This document shows, piece by piece, positions 1-7,820 of a DNA stretch of 64,000 bases. The notes beneath the pieces were generated by a model. The model had not been told where the DNA came from. It saw only the letters and a program-made list of their open reading frames with translations, and ran no database searches. Source of the DNA: Arsenophonus sp052174135 (GTDB lineage: Bacteria; Pseudomonadota; Gammaproteobacteria; Enterobacterales; Enterobacteriaceae); contig JBQMRZ010000027.1 of the NCBI GenBank assembly GCA_052174135.1, forward strand, positions 372,001-436,000, written 5' to 3'. The translations under genes were made by a program, and so were the position numbers. Positions within the stretch are counted from its first letter, which is position 1; each line of letters starts with the position of its first letter.

Positions 1-262
1 TTCTATCAGCCGAATGACTACGATAAGTACGGGTCGGCGCAAATTCACCCAATTTATGACCAACCATTTCATCAGTAACATAAACTGGAATATGCTGACG
101 TCCATTATGGACAGTGATAGTCAAACCGATCATGTTAGGGAAAATTGTTGAACGACGAGACCAAGTCTTAAGGGGTTTTTTATCGCCTCTTTCCACTGCT
201 TTCTCTATCTTTTTTAGCAAATGCAGGTCAATAAAAGGACCTTTCTTCAGAGAACGTGGCAT
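1..262 (-). CDS. rpsS: 30S ribosomal protein S19 (partial, C-terminus cut by window edge)
   Basis: S19 sits in the head of the 30S subunit and binds 16S rRNA together with S13. The minus strand read from 262 starts MPRSLKKGPFIDLHLL and continues through the conserved SRRSTIFPNMIGLT and HNGRQHIPVYV blocks to TDEMVGHKLGEFAPTRTYR, colinear with E. coli S19. About 87 of the usual 92 residues are in the window and the rest lies beyond base 1. It starts 17 bases after the rplB stop (279) with AGAGGATAAAACCC just upstream, so it is the sixth gene of the S10 operon. The partial state is an edge effect and not decay. Confidence 0.95.
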   Translation of the reverse strand, partial: MPRSLKKGPFIDLHLLKKIEKAVERGDKKPLKTWSRRSTIFPNMIGLTITVHNGRQHIPVYVTDEMVGHKLGEFAPTRTYRSHSADR

Positions 263-278
263 GGGTTTTATCCTCTAA

Positions 279-1103
279 TTATTTTTTAGAACGATGACGT
301 AAAATGTATTTATCAGTACGCTTATTACTACGAGTTTTTTTACCCTTTGTTTGAATACCCCAAGGTGTTACGGGATGTTTACCAAAGTTACGACCCTCAC
401 CACCACCATGTGGATGATCTACTGGGTTCATTGCTGTGCCACGAACAGTAGGGCGAATTCCACGCCATCGACTAGCACCAGCTTTACCCAGAATACCTAA
501 CATATGCTCAGTATTACCAACTTCACCTAATGTAGCACGGTTATCAGAAAATACTTTACGCATTTCACCAGAACGTAAACGAATTGTTGCATAACTATTA
601 TCTCGTGCAACAATTTGTACATAAGAACCAGCTGAACGAGCTAGTTGTCCACCTTTACCGGGTTTAAGTTCAACATTATGAACCATTGAGCCGATAGGGA
701 TATTACGTATAGGTAAAGTATTACCTGTTTTAATTGCTACATTTATACCAGATTGAATTTTATCGCCAATTTTTAAGCCTTTTGGTACAAGAATATAACG
801 ACGCTCTCCATCTTCATAAAGAATTAATGCAATATTCGCAGAACGATTTGGATCATATTCAAAACGTTCCACGATAGCAGGGATACCATCTTTATTGCGT
901 TTAAAATCAATCAGACGATAATGTTGTTTGTGTCCACCACCAATATGACGTGTAGTAATACGACCATTATTATTACGACCTCCCGTTTTATTGTTTTTTT
1001 GTAACAATAAAGCATAAGGCTTACCTTTATGAAGTTCATGATTAACTACTTTAACTACATGGCGACGTCCTGGAGATGTAGGTTTACATTTAATAACTGC
1101 CAC
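279..1103 (-). CDS. rplB: 50S ribosomal protein L2
   Basis: L2 is a primary 23S rRNA binding protein needed for subunit joining and for building the peptidyl-transferase centre. The 274-residue product is one residue longer than E. coli L2 and aligns throughout: MAVIKCKPTSPGRRHVVKV at the start, the GGGHKQHYR segment, and the conserved C-terminal NPVDHPHGGGEGRNFGKHP loop that reaches the catalytic centre (His in HPHGGGEG present). It lies 18 bases downstream of rplW and upstream of rpsS on the same strand. No frameshift or missing segment is seen. The basic C-terminal tail ends RHRSKK. Confidence 0.98.
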   Translation of the reverse strand: MAVIKCKPTSPGRRHVVKVVNHELHKGKPYALLLQKNNKTGGRNNNGRITTRHIGGGHKQHYRLIDFKRNKDGIPAIVERFEYDPNRSANIALILYEDGERRYILVPKGLKIGDKIQSGINVAIKTGNTLPIRNIPIGSMVHNVELKPGKGGQLARSAGSYVQIVARDNSYATIRLRSGEMRKVFSDNRATLGEVGNTEHMLGILGKAGASRWRGIRPTVRGTAMNPVDHPHGGGEGRNFGKHPVTPWGIQTKGKKTRSNKRTDKYILRHRSKK

Positions 1104-1121
1104 TATTTTTAGTCCTCCGAC

Positions 1122-1424
1122 TTACTCTACACTATCAATAAAATCCAAACTCTGACCTTCTTTTAAAGTAACGTAAGCTTTTTTCCAGTCGCTACGACGA
1201 CCAAATCTTTTATTATGGCGTTTTATCTTACCTTTAACTAATAAAGTATTTATAGTTTTAACTTCAACTTCAAATAGTTTTTGTACGGCTCTTTTAATTT
1301 CTACTTTAGTTGCATATTTTTCTACTTTAAGTACAATAGTATTACTTTTTTCCATTACTATAGAAGCTTTTTCAGAAACGTGTGGCGCATATAATATTTT
1401 TAATAGGTATTCTTTATGGATCAT
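1122..1424 (-). CDS. rplW: 50S ribosomal protein L23
   Basis: L23 lies at the exit of the nascent peptide tunnel and is the docking site for trigger factor and signal recognition particle. The product has 100 residues, the same as in E. coli, with the conserved APHVSEKAS segment near residue 13, the FEVEVK stretch in the middle and the RRSDWKKAYVTLKEGQ block near the C-terminus. Its start overlaps the last four bases of rplD, the usual coupled arrangement in this operon. The N-terminus is slightly diverged but ungapped. Confidence 0.97.
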   Translation of the reverse strand: MIHKEYLLKILYAPHVSEKASIVMEKSNTIVLKVEKYATKVEIKRAVQKLFEVEVKTINTLLVKGKIKRHNKRFGRRSDWKKAYVTLKEGQSLDFIDSVE

Positions 1425-2026
1425 ATTAACATCTCCTCAATTTTCTTCACAGCATCGGAGGTCATAACTACATTATCAAAAGCAACTAGACTAACAGGAT
1501 CGATATCCATTACGCTACAAATATCAACTTTAAATAAATTACGAGCGGCTAAAAATAATTTTTTTTCAATATCAACTGTAACGATTAATACATTATTTAG
1601 ATCTATTTCTTTTAATTTTTGTACTAGAAATTTAGTCTTTGCTTCATTTAATAAAAATTTTTCGACAACAATTAAACGATTCTGACGCACCAATTCAGAT
1701 AAGATACTTTTTAAGGCACCGCGATACATCTTTTTATTTACTTTTTGAGCATAGTCCTGTTGTTTAGACGCAAAAGTGACACCACCTGAGCGCCAAATTG
1801 GGCTCTTAACTGAACCAGCTCGCGCACGACCAGTACCTTTTTGTCGCCATGGTTTTTTACCAGAACCTGAAACTTCAGAACGAGTTTTCTGAGCACGAGT
1901 ACCTTGACGCGCCATAGCCATATAGGCAATAATTACTTGATGTACAAGTGCTTCATTAAAATTACATCCGAAAATTGCTTTAGAGACACTTAATGCATTT
2001 TGTGCATCTTTCATTATCAATTCCAT
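1421..2026 (-). CDS. rplD: 50S ribosomal protein L4
   Basis: L4 binds 23S rRNA and extends a loop into the exit tunnel. In enterobacteria free L4 also represses its own S10 operon. I place the start at 2026 (MELIMKDAQNALSV), giving 201 residues like E. coli; a GGAGA ribosome binding site lies about eight bases upstream. A longer reading from 2050 adds eight residues without homology and would abut rplC. The tunnel-loop segment QKGTGRARAGS-KSPIWRSGGV is present, as is the conserved DPVSLVAFDNVVMT stretch near the end. It overlaps rplW by four bases. Confidence 0.97.
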   Translation of the reverse strand: MELIMKDAQNALSVSKAIFGCNFNEALVHQVIIAYMAMARQGTRAQKTRSEVSGSGKKPWRQKGTGRARAGSVKSPIWRSGGVTFASKQQDYAQKVNKKMYRGALKSILSELVRQNRLIVVEKFLLNEAKTKFLVQKLKEIDLNNVLIVTVDIEKKLFLAARNLFKVDICSVMDIDPVSLVAFDNVVMTSDAVKKIEEMLI

Positions 2027-2052
2027 TCTTCTATATCTCCATTTTCTCAAAG

Positions 2053-2682
2053 TTACATCTTAACAGCTGGTTTTATAATAAGATCATTACCAACCGCACC
2101 GGGAACAGCACCTTTGACTAATAGATAATTATGTATAATATCAACGCGTATAACATGAAGGCTTTGAATAGTTACCCGCTCATTACCCATTTGACCGGCC
2201 ATTTTCTTACCTTTAAATACCTTACCTGGAGTTTGATTTTGACCAATAGAACCAGGAACGCGATGTGATAAAGAATTTCCATGAGTAGAATCTTGAGTGC
2301 GAAAATTCCAACGTTTAACTGTACCAGAAAAACCTTTACCTTTTGAGATACCAGTAACATCAACTTTTTTAACTTTAATGAAAATTTCAACATTAATACT
2401 TTGACCTACTATAAATTTTTCATTTTCACTTAAATGAAATTCACGTAAAATACGGCCAGCTTCAACGCCAACTTTAGCAAAATGTCCAGCTTCAGGTTTT
2501 TTTATACGATTTGATTTTTTATTGCCAGTAGTAACCTGAATTGCATTATAACCATCTGTTTCTAGACTTTTAACTTGAGTTACTCGATTATTTTCGATTT
2601 CGATAACAGTTACAGGAATAGAAACACCATTTTCATTAAAAATACGTGTCATTCCTAATTTCTTCCCAACTAAACCAATCAT
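2053..2682 (-). CDS. rplC: 50S ribosomal protein L3
   Basis: L3 is an early-assembly 23S rRNA binding protein whose loop approaches the peptidyl-transferase centre. The product is 209 residues, the same as in E. coli, starting MIGLVGKKLGMTRIF. The central loop is intact (GFSGTVKRWNF, then HGNSLSHRVPGSIGQNQTPGKVFKGKKMAGQ), including the Gln in GQNQTPG that PrmB methylates in E. coli. It follows rpsJ after 34 bases and precedes rplD by 26 bases from the chosen rplD start. Confidence 0.97.
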   Translation of the reverse strand: MIGLVGKKLGMTRIFNENGVSIPVTVIEIENNRVTQVKSLETDGYNAIQVTTGNKKSNRIKKPEAGHFAKVGVEAGRILREFHLSENEKFIVGQSINVEIFIKVKKVDVTGISKGKGFSGTVKRWNFRTQDSTHGNSLSHRVPGSIGQNQTPGKVFKGKKMAGQMGNERVTIQSLHVIRVDIIHNYLLVKGAVPGAVGNDLIIKPAVKM

Positions 2683-2716
2683 TATTTCAACCTCTCAATC
2701 CATGCTATGATCTGAA

Positions 2717-3028
2717 TCAACCAAGGCTGATTTGCACATCTACACCAGCAGCTAAATCTAGACGCATCAGAGCATCAACAGTTTTCTCAGTTGGTTCAAC
2801 GATATCAACCAAACGTTTATGAGTACGAATTTCATACTGATCACGCGCATCTTTATTAACATGCGGTGAAATCAAAACAGTAAAGCGTTCTTTGCGTGTA
2901 GGTAACGGAATCGGACCACGTACTTGGGCGCCAGTGCGTTTAGCAGTTTCAACAATTTCTAAAGTTGATTGATCGATTAAACGATGGTCAAAAGCTTTTA
3001 AGCGAATACGAATTCTTTGGTTCTGCAT
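2717..3028 (-). CDS. rpsJ: 30S ribosomal protein S10 (NusE)
   Basis: S10 belongs to the 30S head and also serves as NusE, which with NusB and NusG forms antitermination complexes. The 103-residue product matches E. coli over its full length: MQNQRIRIRLKAFDHRLID, the GPIPLPTRKERFTVL loop, and SPHVNKDARDQYEIRTHKR. It is the first gene of the S10 operon. A GGAG site lies about twelve bases upstream of the ATG. Unlike in E. coli, the next gene upstream is a tRNA (thrT) and not bfd/bfr; see the rearrangement finding. Confidence 0.97.
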   Translation of the reverse strand: MQNQRIRIRLKAFDHRLIDQSTLEIVETAKRTGAQVRGPIPLPTRKERFTVLISPHVNKDARDQYEIRTHKRLVDIVEPTEKTVDALMRLDLAAGVDVQISLG

Positions 3029-3073
3029 TATACGAGAACTCCAACTATTTTATAAATGTGAAATATTACTATT

Positions 3074-3100
3074 CTCCCAAATATCCACTAATAATGGGAG
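3074..3100 (-). promoter_or_regulatory. possible hairpin in the S10 operon leader
   Basis: A six-base inverted repeat (CTCCCA / TGGGAG) separated by 15 bases lies 46 to 72 bases upstream of rpsJ. In E. coli the S10 leader folds into hairpins used for L4-dependent attenuation. This may be a remnant or a simplified version; the full HD/HE structure is not recognisable to me. The stem is one of few GC-rich spots in this AT-rich gap. Confidence 0.3.
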
Positions 3101-3703
3101 TGTAATTGTTCTCATAATAATCTCTAAATTAAAGATATTATTTAATAGAATTTAAATATCTGAATACTTTTACGAAAATGCTCGTAAATTAAATATTTTA
3201 CTCATTATACGTAATTTCAAAATAAGAACAAGCTATGAATAAAAAATTACATAAAATTATTTACAAATATTTTATGTAATAAATTTATTAAAACTTTAAA
3301 AATAAAAAATAAATAGTAATTAAATTAATTTAACTTAATTTTTATTTAAATAAATAATCATTTCTATATAATTTACATAGTACTATTAATTAGATAATAA
3401 ATAATTTATTGATAAGCGTATCATATTTTTAATTCCAGATAAGAAACAGAAATATTGGTTCTTTATATATTCTTCTTCTAAAACATTATCAATTTAATTA
3501 AATTGATAATATAGATTGAAATCATAAATTTCATAAAAATAATTATTGTAGTTAAAATCATTTAACGAAATTAAAATTATAAACTATGCATCAATGTTAA
3601 TATCTAATTTTTAGATTTATTTTTAAATATCAAACTTCATATTTAAGACATAAAATTAATAATTAAATTATATTAAGGAAGAAACAATAATCATATATTT
3701 ATT
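3101..3703. other. non-coding gap between rpsJ and the tRNA operon
   Basis: About 600 AT-rich bases with no open frame of note. If the tuf-mediated rearrangement proposed here is right, a second tuf copy once lay in this gap; I see no readable trace of tuf, bfr or bfd. The S10 promoter should lie in its left part but I cannot pick a clear -35/-10 pair out of the AT background. Confidence 0.6.
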
Positions 3704-3741
3704 ATTCATTTTTATATGGTATATACCATATAAAAATGAAT
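3704..3741 (-). terminator. 38-bp perfect palindrome, likely terminator of the thrU tRNA operon
   Basis: Two perfectly complementary 19-base arms meet without a spacer (centre GGTAT|ATACC), starting 32 bases past the 3' end of thrT. Position and structure fit the end of the four-tRNA transcript. The stem is AT-rich, with only six G or C bases per strand, so it would be a weak intrinsic terminator and could equally be an RNase processing site or a bidirectional stop. Confidence 0.5.
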
Positions 3742-3773
3742 CAATAATTAAAGATATATTATTTTAAAAATTC

Positions 3774-3846
3774 TGCTGATAGGCAGAATTGAACTGTCGA
3801 CCTCACCCTTACCAAGGATGTGCTCTACCAACTGAGCTATATCAGC
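3774..3846 (-). tRNA. thrT: tRNA-Thr, anticodon GGT (thrT)
   Basis: On the minus strand this folds as a 73-base cloverleaf: acceptor stem GCTGATA/TATCAGC, D arm GCTCAGTTGGTAGAGC, anticodon loop with GGT inside CTTGGTAAG, and T loop TTCAATT. It matches E. coli thrT, which is also last in the thrU-tyrU-glyT-thrT operon. The 3' CCA is not encoded; GAA follows the discriminator base. The T stem has an A-C mismatch at the 50-64 pair where E. coli has C-G. Confidence 0.95.
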
Positions 3847-3858
3847 AATATTGTATCT

Positions 3859-3933
<75 letters not shown>

Positions 3934-4043
3934 GATAAAAATACTATTTATCCATCTTTTCTAAACAACTACAAATTTATATTAAATATTTTAGATTAAA
4001 GGCAAAATCTTAAAGTCAAATACTTCAGATAAAACTATGATGA

Positions 4044-4125
4044 TGGTGGGAGAAGGATTCGAACCTTCGAAGTCTATGACGACAGATTTACAGTCTGCTC
4101 CCTTTGGCCGCTCGGGAATCCCACC
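4044..4125 (-). tRNA. tyrU: tRNA-Tyr, anticodon GTA (tyrU)
   Basis: An 82-base class II tRNA on the minus strand with a long variable arm, anticodon GTA within GACTGTAAATC, and acceptor stem GGTGGGA/TCCCACC. It corresponds to E. coli tyrU in the same operon position. The CCA is not encoded: TCA follows the discriminator, one transition away from the ancestral CCA. Confidence 0.96.
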
Positions 4126-4150
4126 CTTTATTTTTATGTCTATTTTTTAA

Positions 4151-4226
4151 TGGTGCCGACACCAAGAATTGAACTCGGGACCTACTGATTACAAGTCAGT
4201 TGCTCTTCCAACTGAGCTATGTCGGC
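4151..4226 (-). tRNA. thrU: tRNA-Thr, anticodon TGT (thrU)
   Basis: A 73-base cloverleaf with encoded CCA (4151-4153). The acceptor stem is GCCGACA/TGTCGGC, the anticodon TGT lies in CTTGTAATC, and the D arm is GCTCAGTTGGAAGAGC. It matches E. coli thrU and is the first gene of the four-tRNA operon. The T stem contains one G-U pair. It reads the ACA/ACG side of the threonine box while thrT (GGT) reads ACC/ACU. Confidence 0.96.
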
Positions 4227-4568
4227 ATAATGTATCCTGTTGCATTTAAAAATAAAAAAAGATATTTTAAAGAATATTTATTTTTTTTTATTTATATGAA
4301 TTTTATTTATAATTTTAGTATTTTTACACTAAATATTAAAATATTGAATTATTTTATTTTTTTATTTTTTTAAAAATTACATTAAATATTTTTAACTAAA
4401 ATGAATTATATTATACAATAATATTTTATTGCTAAAAATATAAAATTTTAATTATTTATTTATTTAAAATAAAAAACTCTATACATAAAATATTTATTTT
4501 AATATTTAATCTATCTTATAGCTTATAAATAATTATAACAACTTATATACATAGATATATATTGATTT
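4227..4568. other. divergent promoter region between thrU and coaA
   Basis: About 340 bases of nearly pure A/T between two divergent transcription units. It must hold the tRNA operon promoter and the coaA promoter, but in this composition -10 like boxes occur everywhere and I do not assign any. No open frame and no strong hairpin is seen. Confidence 0.5.
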
Positions 4569-5522
4569 ATGAAAAAAAAACAAAACTCTTTAATGGGCCA
4601 TTATTTAAAATTTAATCGTAAACATTGGGCGGCATTAGGTAATTCTGTTCCATTAGAATTATTAACAAATAAAGAATTATTACAATTAAAGAGTATTAAT
4701 GATAAAATTTCAATGAATGAAGTAAATCAAATATATCTTCCCATTTCACGGTTACTTAATTTCTATATTAGTTCAAATTTATATAAACAAAGTATTTTAG
4801 AACAGTTTTTAAATACTAAAAACAATAAAATACCTTATATTATCGGCATTGCAGGTAGCGTTTCAGTTGGTAAAAGTACAACAGCTCGTCTATTACAAAC
4901 TTTATTAAGTCGTTGGCCGAAACATCGTAAAGTTGATCTTGTCACAACAGATGGCTTTTTATACCCAAATAAAATTTTAAACGAACGTGGAATAATTAAA
5001 AAAAAAGGATTTCCTCAATCCTACGATACACATCGTTTAGTAAAATTTGTTTCTGATATAAAATCAGGGATTAAACGAATTACTGCACCAGTATATTCTC
5101 ATTTTATTTATGATATTTTACCGGGTAAAAAACAATTAATTAAAGAGCCTGATGTTCTTATCTTGGAGGGTTTAAATGTTTTACAAAACAATATTGATTA
5201 TCTACACACTCAACATCATGTTTTTGTATCTGATTTTATTGATTTTTCTATTTATGTTGATGCTCCAGAAAATTTATTAAAAAGATGGTATATCAGTCGA
5301 TTTTTAAAATTTTGTCAAGGTGTTTTCTCTAATCCTAATTCTTATTTTTATAATTACTCTAAATTAAAACAAAAAGAATCAATTAAAACAGCTAAAATAA
5401 TATGGGAGGAAATTAATAAAGTAAATTTAGAAGAAAATATAATACAAACTAAAGAAAGAGCAAATTTAATAATGACTAAAAACTCGAATCATTCCATTAT
5501 AAATATAAGATTAAGAAAATAA
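4569..5522 (+). CDS. coaA: pantothenate kinase (type I)
   Basis: CoaA phosphorylates pantothenate with ATP, the committed and feedback-regulated step of coenzyme A synthesis in the cytosol. The product has 317 residues (E. coli 316). The P-loop GIAGSVSVGKSTTARLL sits near residue 92, followed by the TTDGFLYPN segment, KKKGFPQSYD, and the ILEGLNVLQ stretch. It is divergent from the tRNA operon and tail-to-tail with birA, as in E. coli. The fourth domain ends RLRK as in the family. The gene begins ATG followed by nine A residues, a slippage-prone tract. Confidence 0.97.
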   Translation: MKKKQNSLMGHYLKFNRKHWAALGNSVPLELLTNKELLQLKSINDKISMNEVNQIYLPISRLLNFYISSNLYKQSILEQFLNTKNNKIPYIIGIAGSVSVGKSTTARLLQTLLSRWPKHRKVDLVTTDGFLYPNKILNERGIIKKKGFPQSYDTHRLVKFVSDIKSGIKRITAPVYSHFIYDILPGKKQLIKEPDVLILEGLNVLQNNIDYLHTQHHVFVSDFIDFSIYVDAPENLLKRWYISRFLKFCQGVFSNPNSYFYNYSKLKQKESIKTAKIIWEEINKVNLEENIIQTKERANLIMTKNSNHSIINIRLRK

Positions 5523-5564
5523 TATTTAAAAATTAAATTAATTATTAATTTAATTTTAATTACT

Positions 5565-6526
5565 TTAATCATCTTGTCGTAAAGTAATTTCATCACCTAT
5601 ATAAGAAGAAATTTTACCGTTTTGTTCTAATAAAATAGCACCGTATTCATTGATTCCCCTTACGATTCCTACTTCAAGACGGTTACCAATATGTAATTTT
5701 ACCTTTTTATTTAAGAAATTATCCAGCGGCAACCAACGTTTAATAAAAGGAATAAAACCATATTTCTCAAATTGCAATAATTCATGACGTAATGCAAGAA
5801 TTATTTTGCTAACAATTATATTTCTGTCTATTTGAATACCTGCTTGCTCAAGACTAATCCAATTTTGATTAATGTGTTTTTTATAATTATCACGCATTGC
5901 AATATTAAGTCCAATACCAATGATAATATCAACTGAATCTCTAGTTTTAGCTATCATTTCAACTAAAATACCAGCAACTTTTTTTTCATTAAGATAGAGA
6001 TCGTTAGGCCATTTAACTTTTATATTACTACCTTTAAGTTTATTAAGGTTTTCAGCAATAACAATACTAACAACTAAACTTAGACCAATTGCAGCAGTAA
6101 CTCCTTGTTTTAAACACCAGTATAACGATAAATAAAGATTATGCCCAAAAGGAGAAACCCAATATTTACCTCGACGCCCTCTACCAATAGTTTGGTGTTC
6201 AGCAATACAAACATCACCAGAATTTAATTGATCAATAGATTCTAGTAAATATTGATTGGTAGAATTTATAACTTGTTTTATAATTATATTTCCTTGTTTT
6301 ACTAAAGCATAAATTTTATCGTAGTCTAATAAATCAATTTTTTTTTAAATTGATAATAATTATTAGTAATATTATTAACCTCAATACCCCATTTACGTAG
6401 CACATAAATATATTTATTGATATCAGATTGTGCAATGCTAAGTAATTCGCTTAACTGTTTGTTAGAATGTATTCTTCCATCAGAAAGTATTCTAATAAGT
6501 TTTAAAGGAATAGTTATATCTTTCAT
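5565..6526 (-). pseudogene. birA: bifunctional biotin-protein ligase / biotin operon repressor, broken by one frameshift in a poly(A) tract
   Basis: BirA activates biotin to biotinyl-AMP and attaches it to the biotin carboxyl carrier protein; the N-terminal helix-turn-helix represses biotin genes. Reading from 6526 (MKDITIPLKLIRILSDG) gives the DNA-binding domain to about residue 60, then a stop at 6326. The sequence resumes in another frame right after the run of nine A residues (6338-6346) and continues unbroken for about 260 residues: STNQYLLESID, the biotin-binding GRGRRGKYW loop, KWPNDLYLNEKKVAGILVE, and a complete C-terminal domain. One added A (or two removed) restores a full BirA of about 320 residues. 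All catalytic motifs are intact, so expression through polymerase slippage or a recent mutation are both possible. It overlaps the 3' end of murB. Confidence 0.9.
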
Positions 6527-7562
6527 GAATAGCATCTATAGCGTTTACTTCACCGTATTTACCAATAAAACGAACTTCTGGTTCTAATGTAATGGCAAAT
6601 TTTTCTACAACTTTTTTATGAATACAACGAGCCAAATTTAGAATATCTTTTCCAGTTGCATTATTTTTATTAATTAAAACTAATGCTTGATGTATATGCA
6701 CTGCAGCGCCGCCATATTGATAACCTTTTAGAGCGCACTGATCTATTAACCACCCAGCTGCCAGTTTTACTTTGCCATCTTGTTCTGGGTATTCAGGACA
6801 TTTTGGATAAGATATCTTTATTTTATTTGCAGTCATATTAGAAATAACTGGATTTTTAAAAAAACTACCTGCATTTCCTATTAAAATTGGATCGGGTAAT
6901 TTACTTTTTCTAATTTTACAAACAGCGTTAAAAATATTTTTTGCTGTTATTGTTTTTGTTGTTAAAGAATTTAAACCATCATATGATAATATTGGTTTCC
7001 ATAATTTATTCAATTTTAGACCTACTGAAACAACTGCAAAATTTTCACGATATTTATGCTTTAAACTACTATCTCGATAACCGAATTGACACTCAGTAGT
7101 ATCTAAGCGATATTTTTTGGCATTATTTAAATTAATAATATCTACATAGTGGCATACATCTTTAAATTCTATGCCATAAGCACCAATATTTTGTATAGCT
7201 GCAGCACCTACAGAACCTAAAATTAATGCCATATTTTCTAATCCATAGATACCATTTTTTATAAGTCTTTTAACTAATTTATGCCAATTATTCCCTGATC
7301 CAACATGAATAAACCACTCTTTAGATGATTCAGTTATCTCTAACGCCGTTATTCGATTTAAAATAACTAATCCATCAAAATCATCAATAAATAGAACATT
7401 ACTACCATTACCCAGTAATAAAACAGACCAACCTTTTATTTGTGCTTCTTTCCATAATATAAGTAATTCTTCTACTGAAAAGACTGAATATATTATTTTT
7501 GCTTTAGCATCAATACTAAAAGTATTGTAGTTTTTTAATTTTTGATGATTATCAAAATGCAT
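6492..7562 (-). CDS. murB: UDP-N-acetylenolpyruvoylglucosamine reductase
   Basis: MurB is the FAD enzyme that reduces the enolpyruvyl ether to give UDP-N-acetylmuramate, the second dedicated step of peptidoglycan precursor synthesis. The 356-residue product keeps the FAD-binding LLGNGSNVLFIDD and LILGSVGAAAIQNIGAYG segments and the catalytic serine motif GNAGSFFKNP, and runs through EPEVRFIGKYGEVNAI. E. coli MurB has 342 residues; most of the excess is a C-terminal tail created because the ancestral stop, which in E. coli overlaps the birA ATG, has gone out of frame. The gene therefore runs 35 bases into birA. Its presence suggests the cell still makes peptidoglycan precursors. Confidence 0.95.
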   Translation of the reverse strand: MHFDNHQKLKNYNTFSIDAKAKIIYSVFSVEELLILWKEAQIKGWSVLLLGNGSNVLFIDDFDGLVILNRITALEITESSKEWFIHVGSGNNWHKLVKRLIKNGIYGLENMALILGSVGAAAIQNIGAYGIEFKDVCHYVDIINLNNAKKYRLDTTECQFGYRDSSLKHKYRENFAVVSVGLKLNKLWKPILSYDGLNSLTTKTITAKNIFNAVCKIRKSKLPDPILIGNAGSFFKNPVISNMTANKIKISYPKCPEYPEQDGKVKLAAGWLIDQCALKGYQYGGAAVHIHQALVLINKNNATGKDILNLARCIHKKVVEKFAITLEPEVRFIGKYGEVNAIDAIHERYNYSFKTY

Positions 7563-7658
7563 ATATTAAAATCCAGTTTATGTATAGTAATTACTCAGTT
7601 TATTTGTATAGTTTTATATAAAAATAAATTTAAAATTACTACATTTATCTAATGATAA

Positions 7659-7696
7659 AATACTAAAAAGTCATTAAATAATGACTTTTTAGTATT
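7659..7696 (-). terminator. strong hairpin after the 5S rRNA gene, likely rRNA terminator
   Basis: Perfect 17-base arms (AATACTAAAAAGTCATT and its complement) around a 4-base loop lie just past the 3' end of the 5S gene at 7704. The position fits the terminator of an rRNA transcription unit upstream of murB. The lower stem is A/T only, with the G/C pairs near the loop. Confidence 0.7.
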
Positions 7697-7703
7697 ATTA
7701 AAA

Positions 7704-7820
7704 TCTGGCAAACTCCCTACTCTCACATGGGGAAACCCCACACTACCATTGGCACTACGACATTTCACTTCTGAGTTCGGAATGGGATCAGGTGGGACCA
7801 CCGCGCTATTATCTGCCAGA
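7704..7820 (-). rRNA. rrf: 5S ribosomal RNA, isolated from 23S and 16S
   Basis: The minus strand shows a complete 5S rRNA of about 117 bases: TCTGGCAG at the 5' end pairing with CTGCC-like TTGCCAGA at the 3' end, the conserved GCGGTGGTCCCACCTGA, CCGAACTCAGAAGTGAAA, and GGTAGTGTGGGGTTTCCCC segments. Helix I and the loop sequences appear intact, so the molecule should be functional. In E. coli a 5S gene also precedes murB as the last gene of rrnB. Here no 23S or 16S sequence lies upstream: within about 1.06 kb the plus-strand gene purH begins. It must have its own promoter or be a relic copy. Confidence 0.93.

Noticed and set aside
1416..1685. Plus-strand open frame of 89 codons opposite rplD
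   Set aside because: It is the antisense reading of a conserved ribosomal protein gene with no homology of its own and no ribosome binding site.
3101..3703. Remnant of a second tuf gene between thrT and rpsJ
   Set aside because: Predicted by the rearrangement model, but no EF-Tu motif is readable in any frame.
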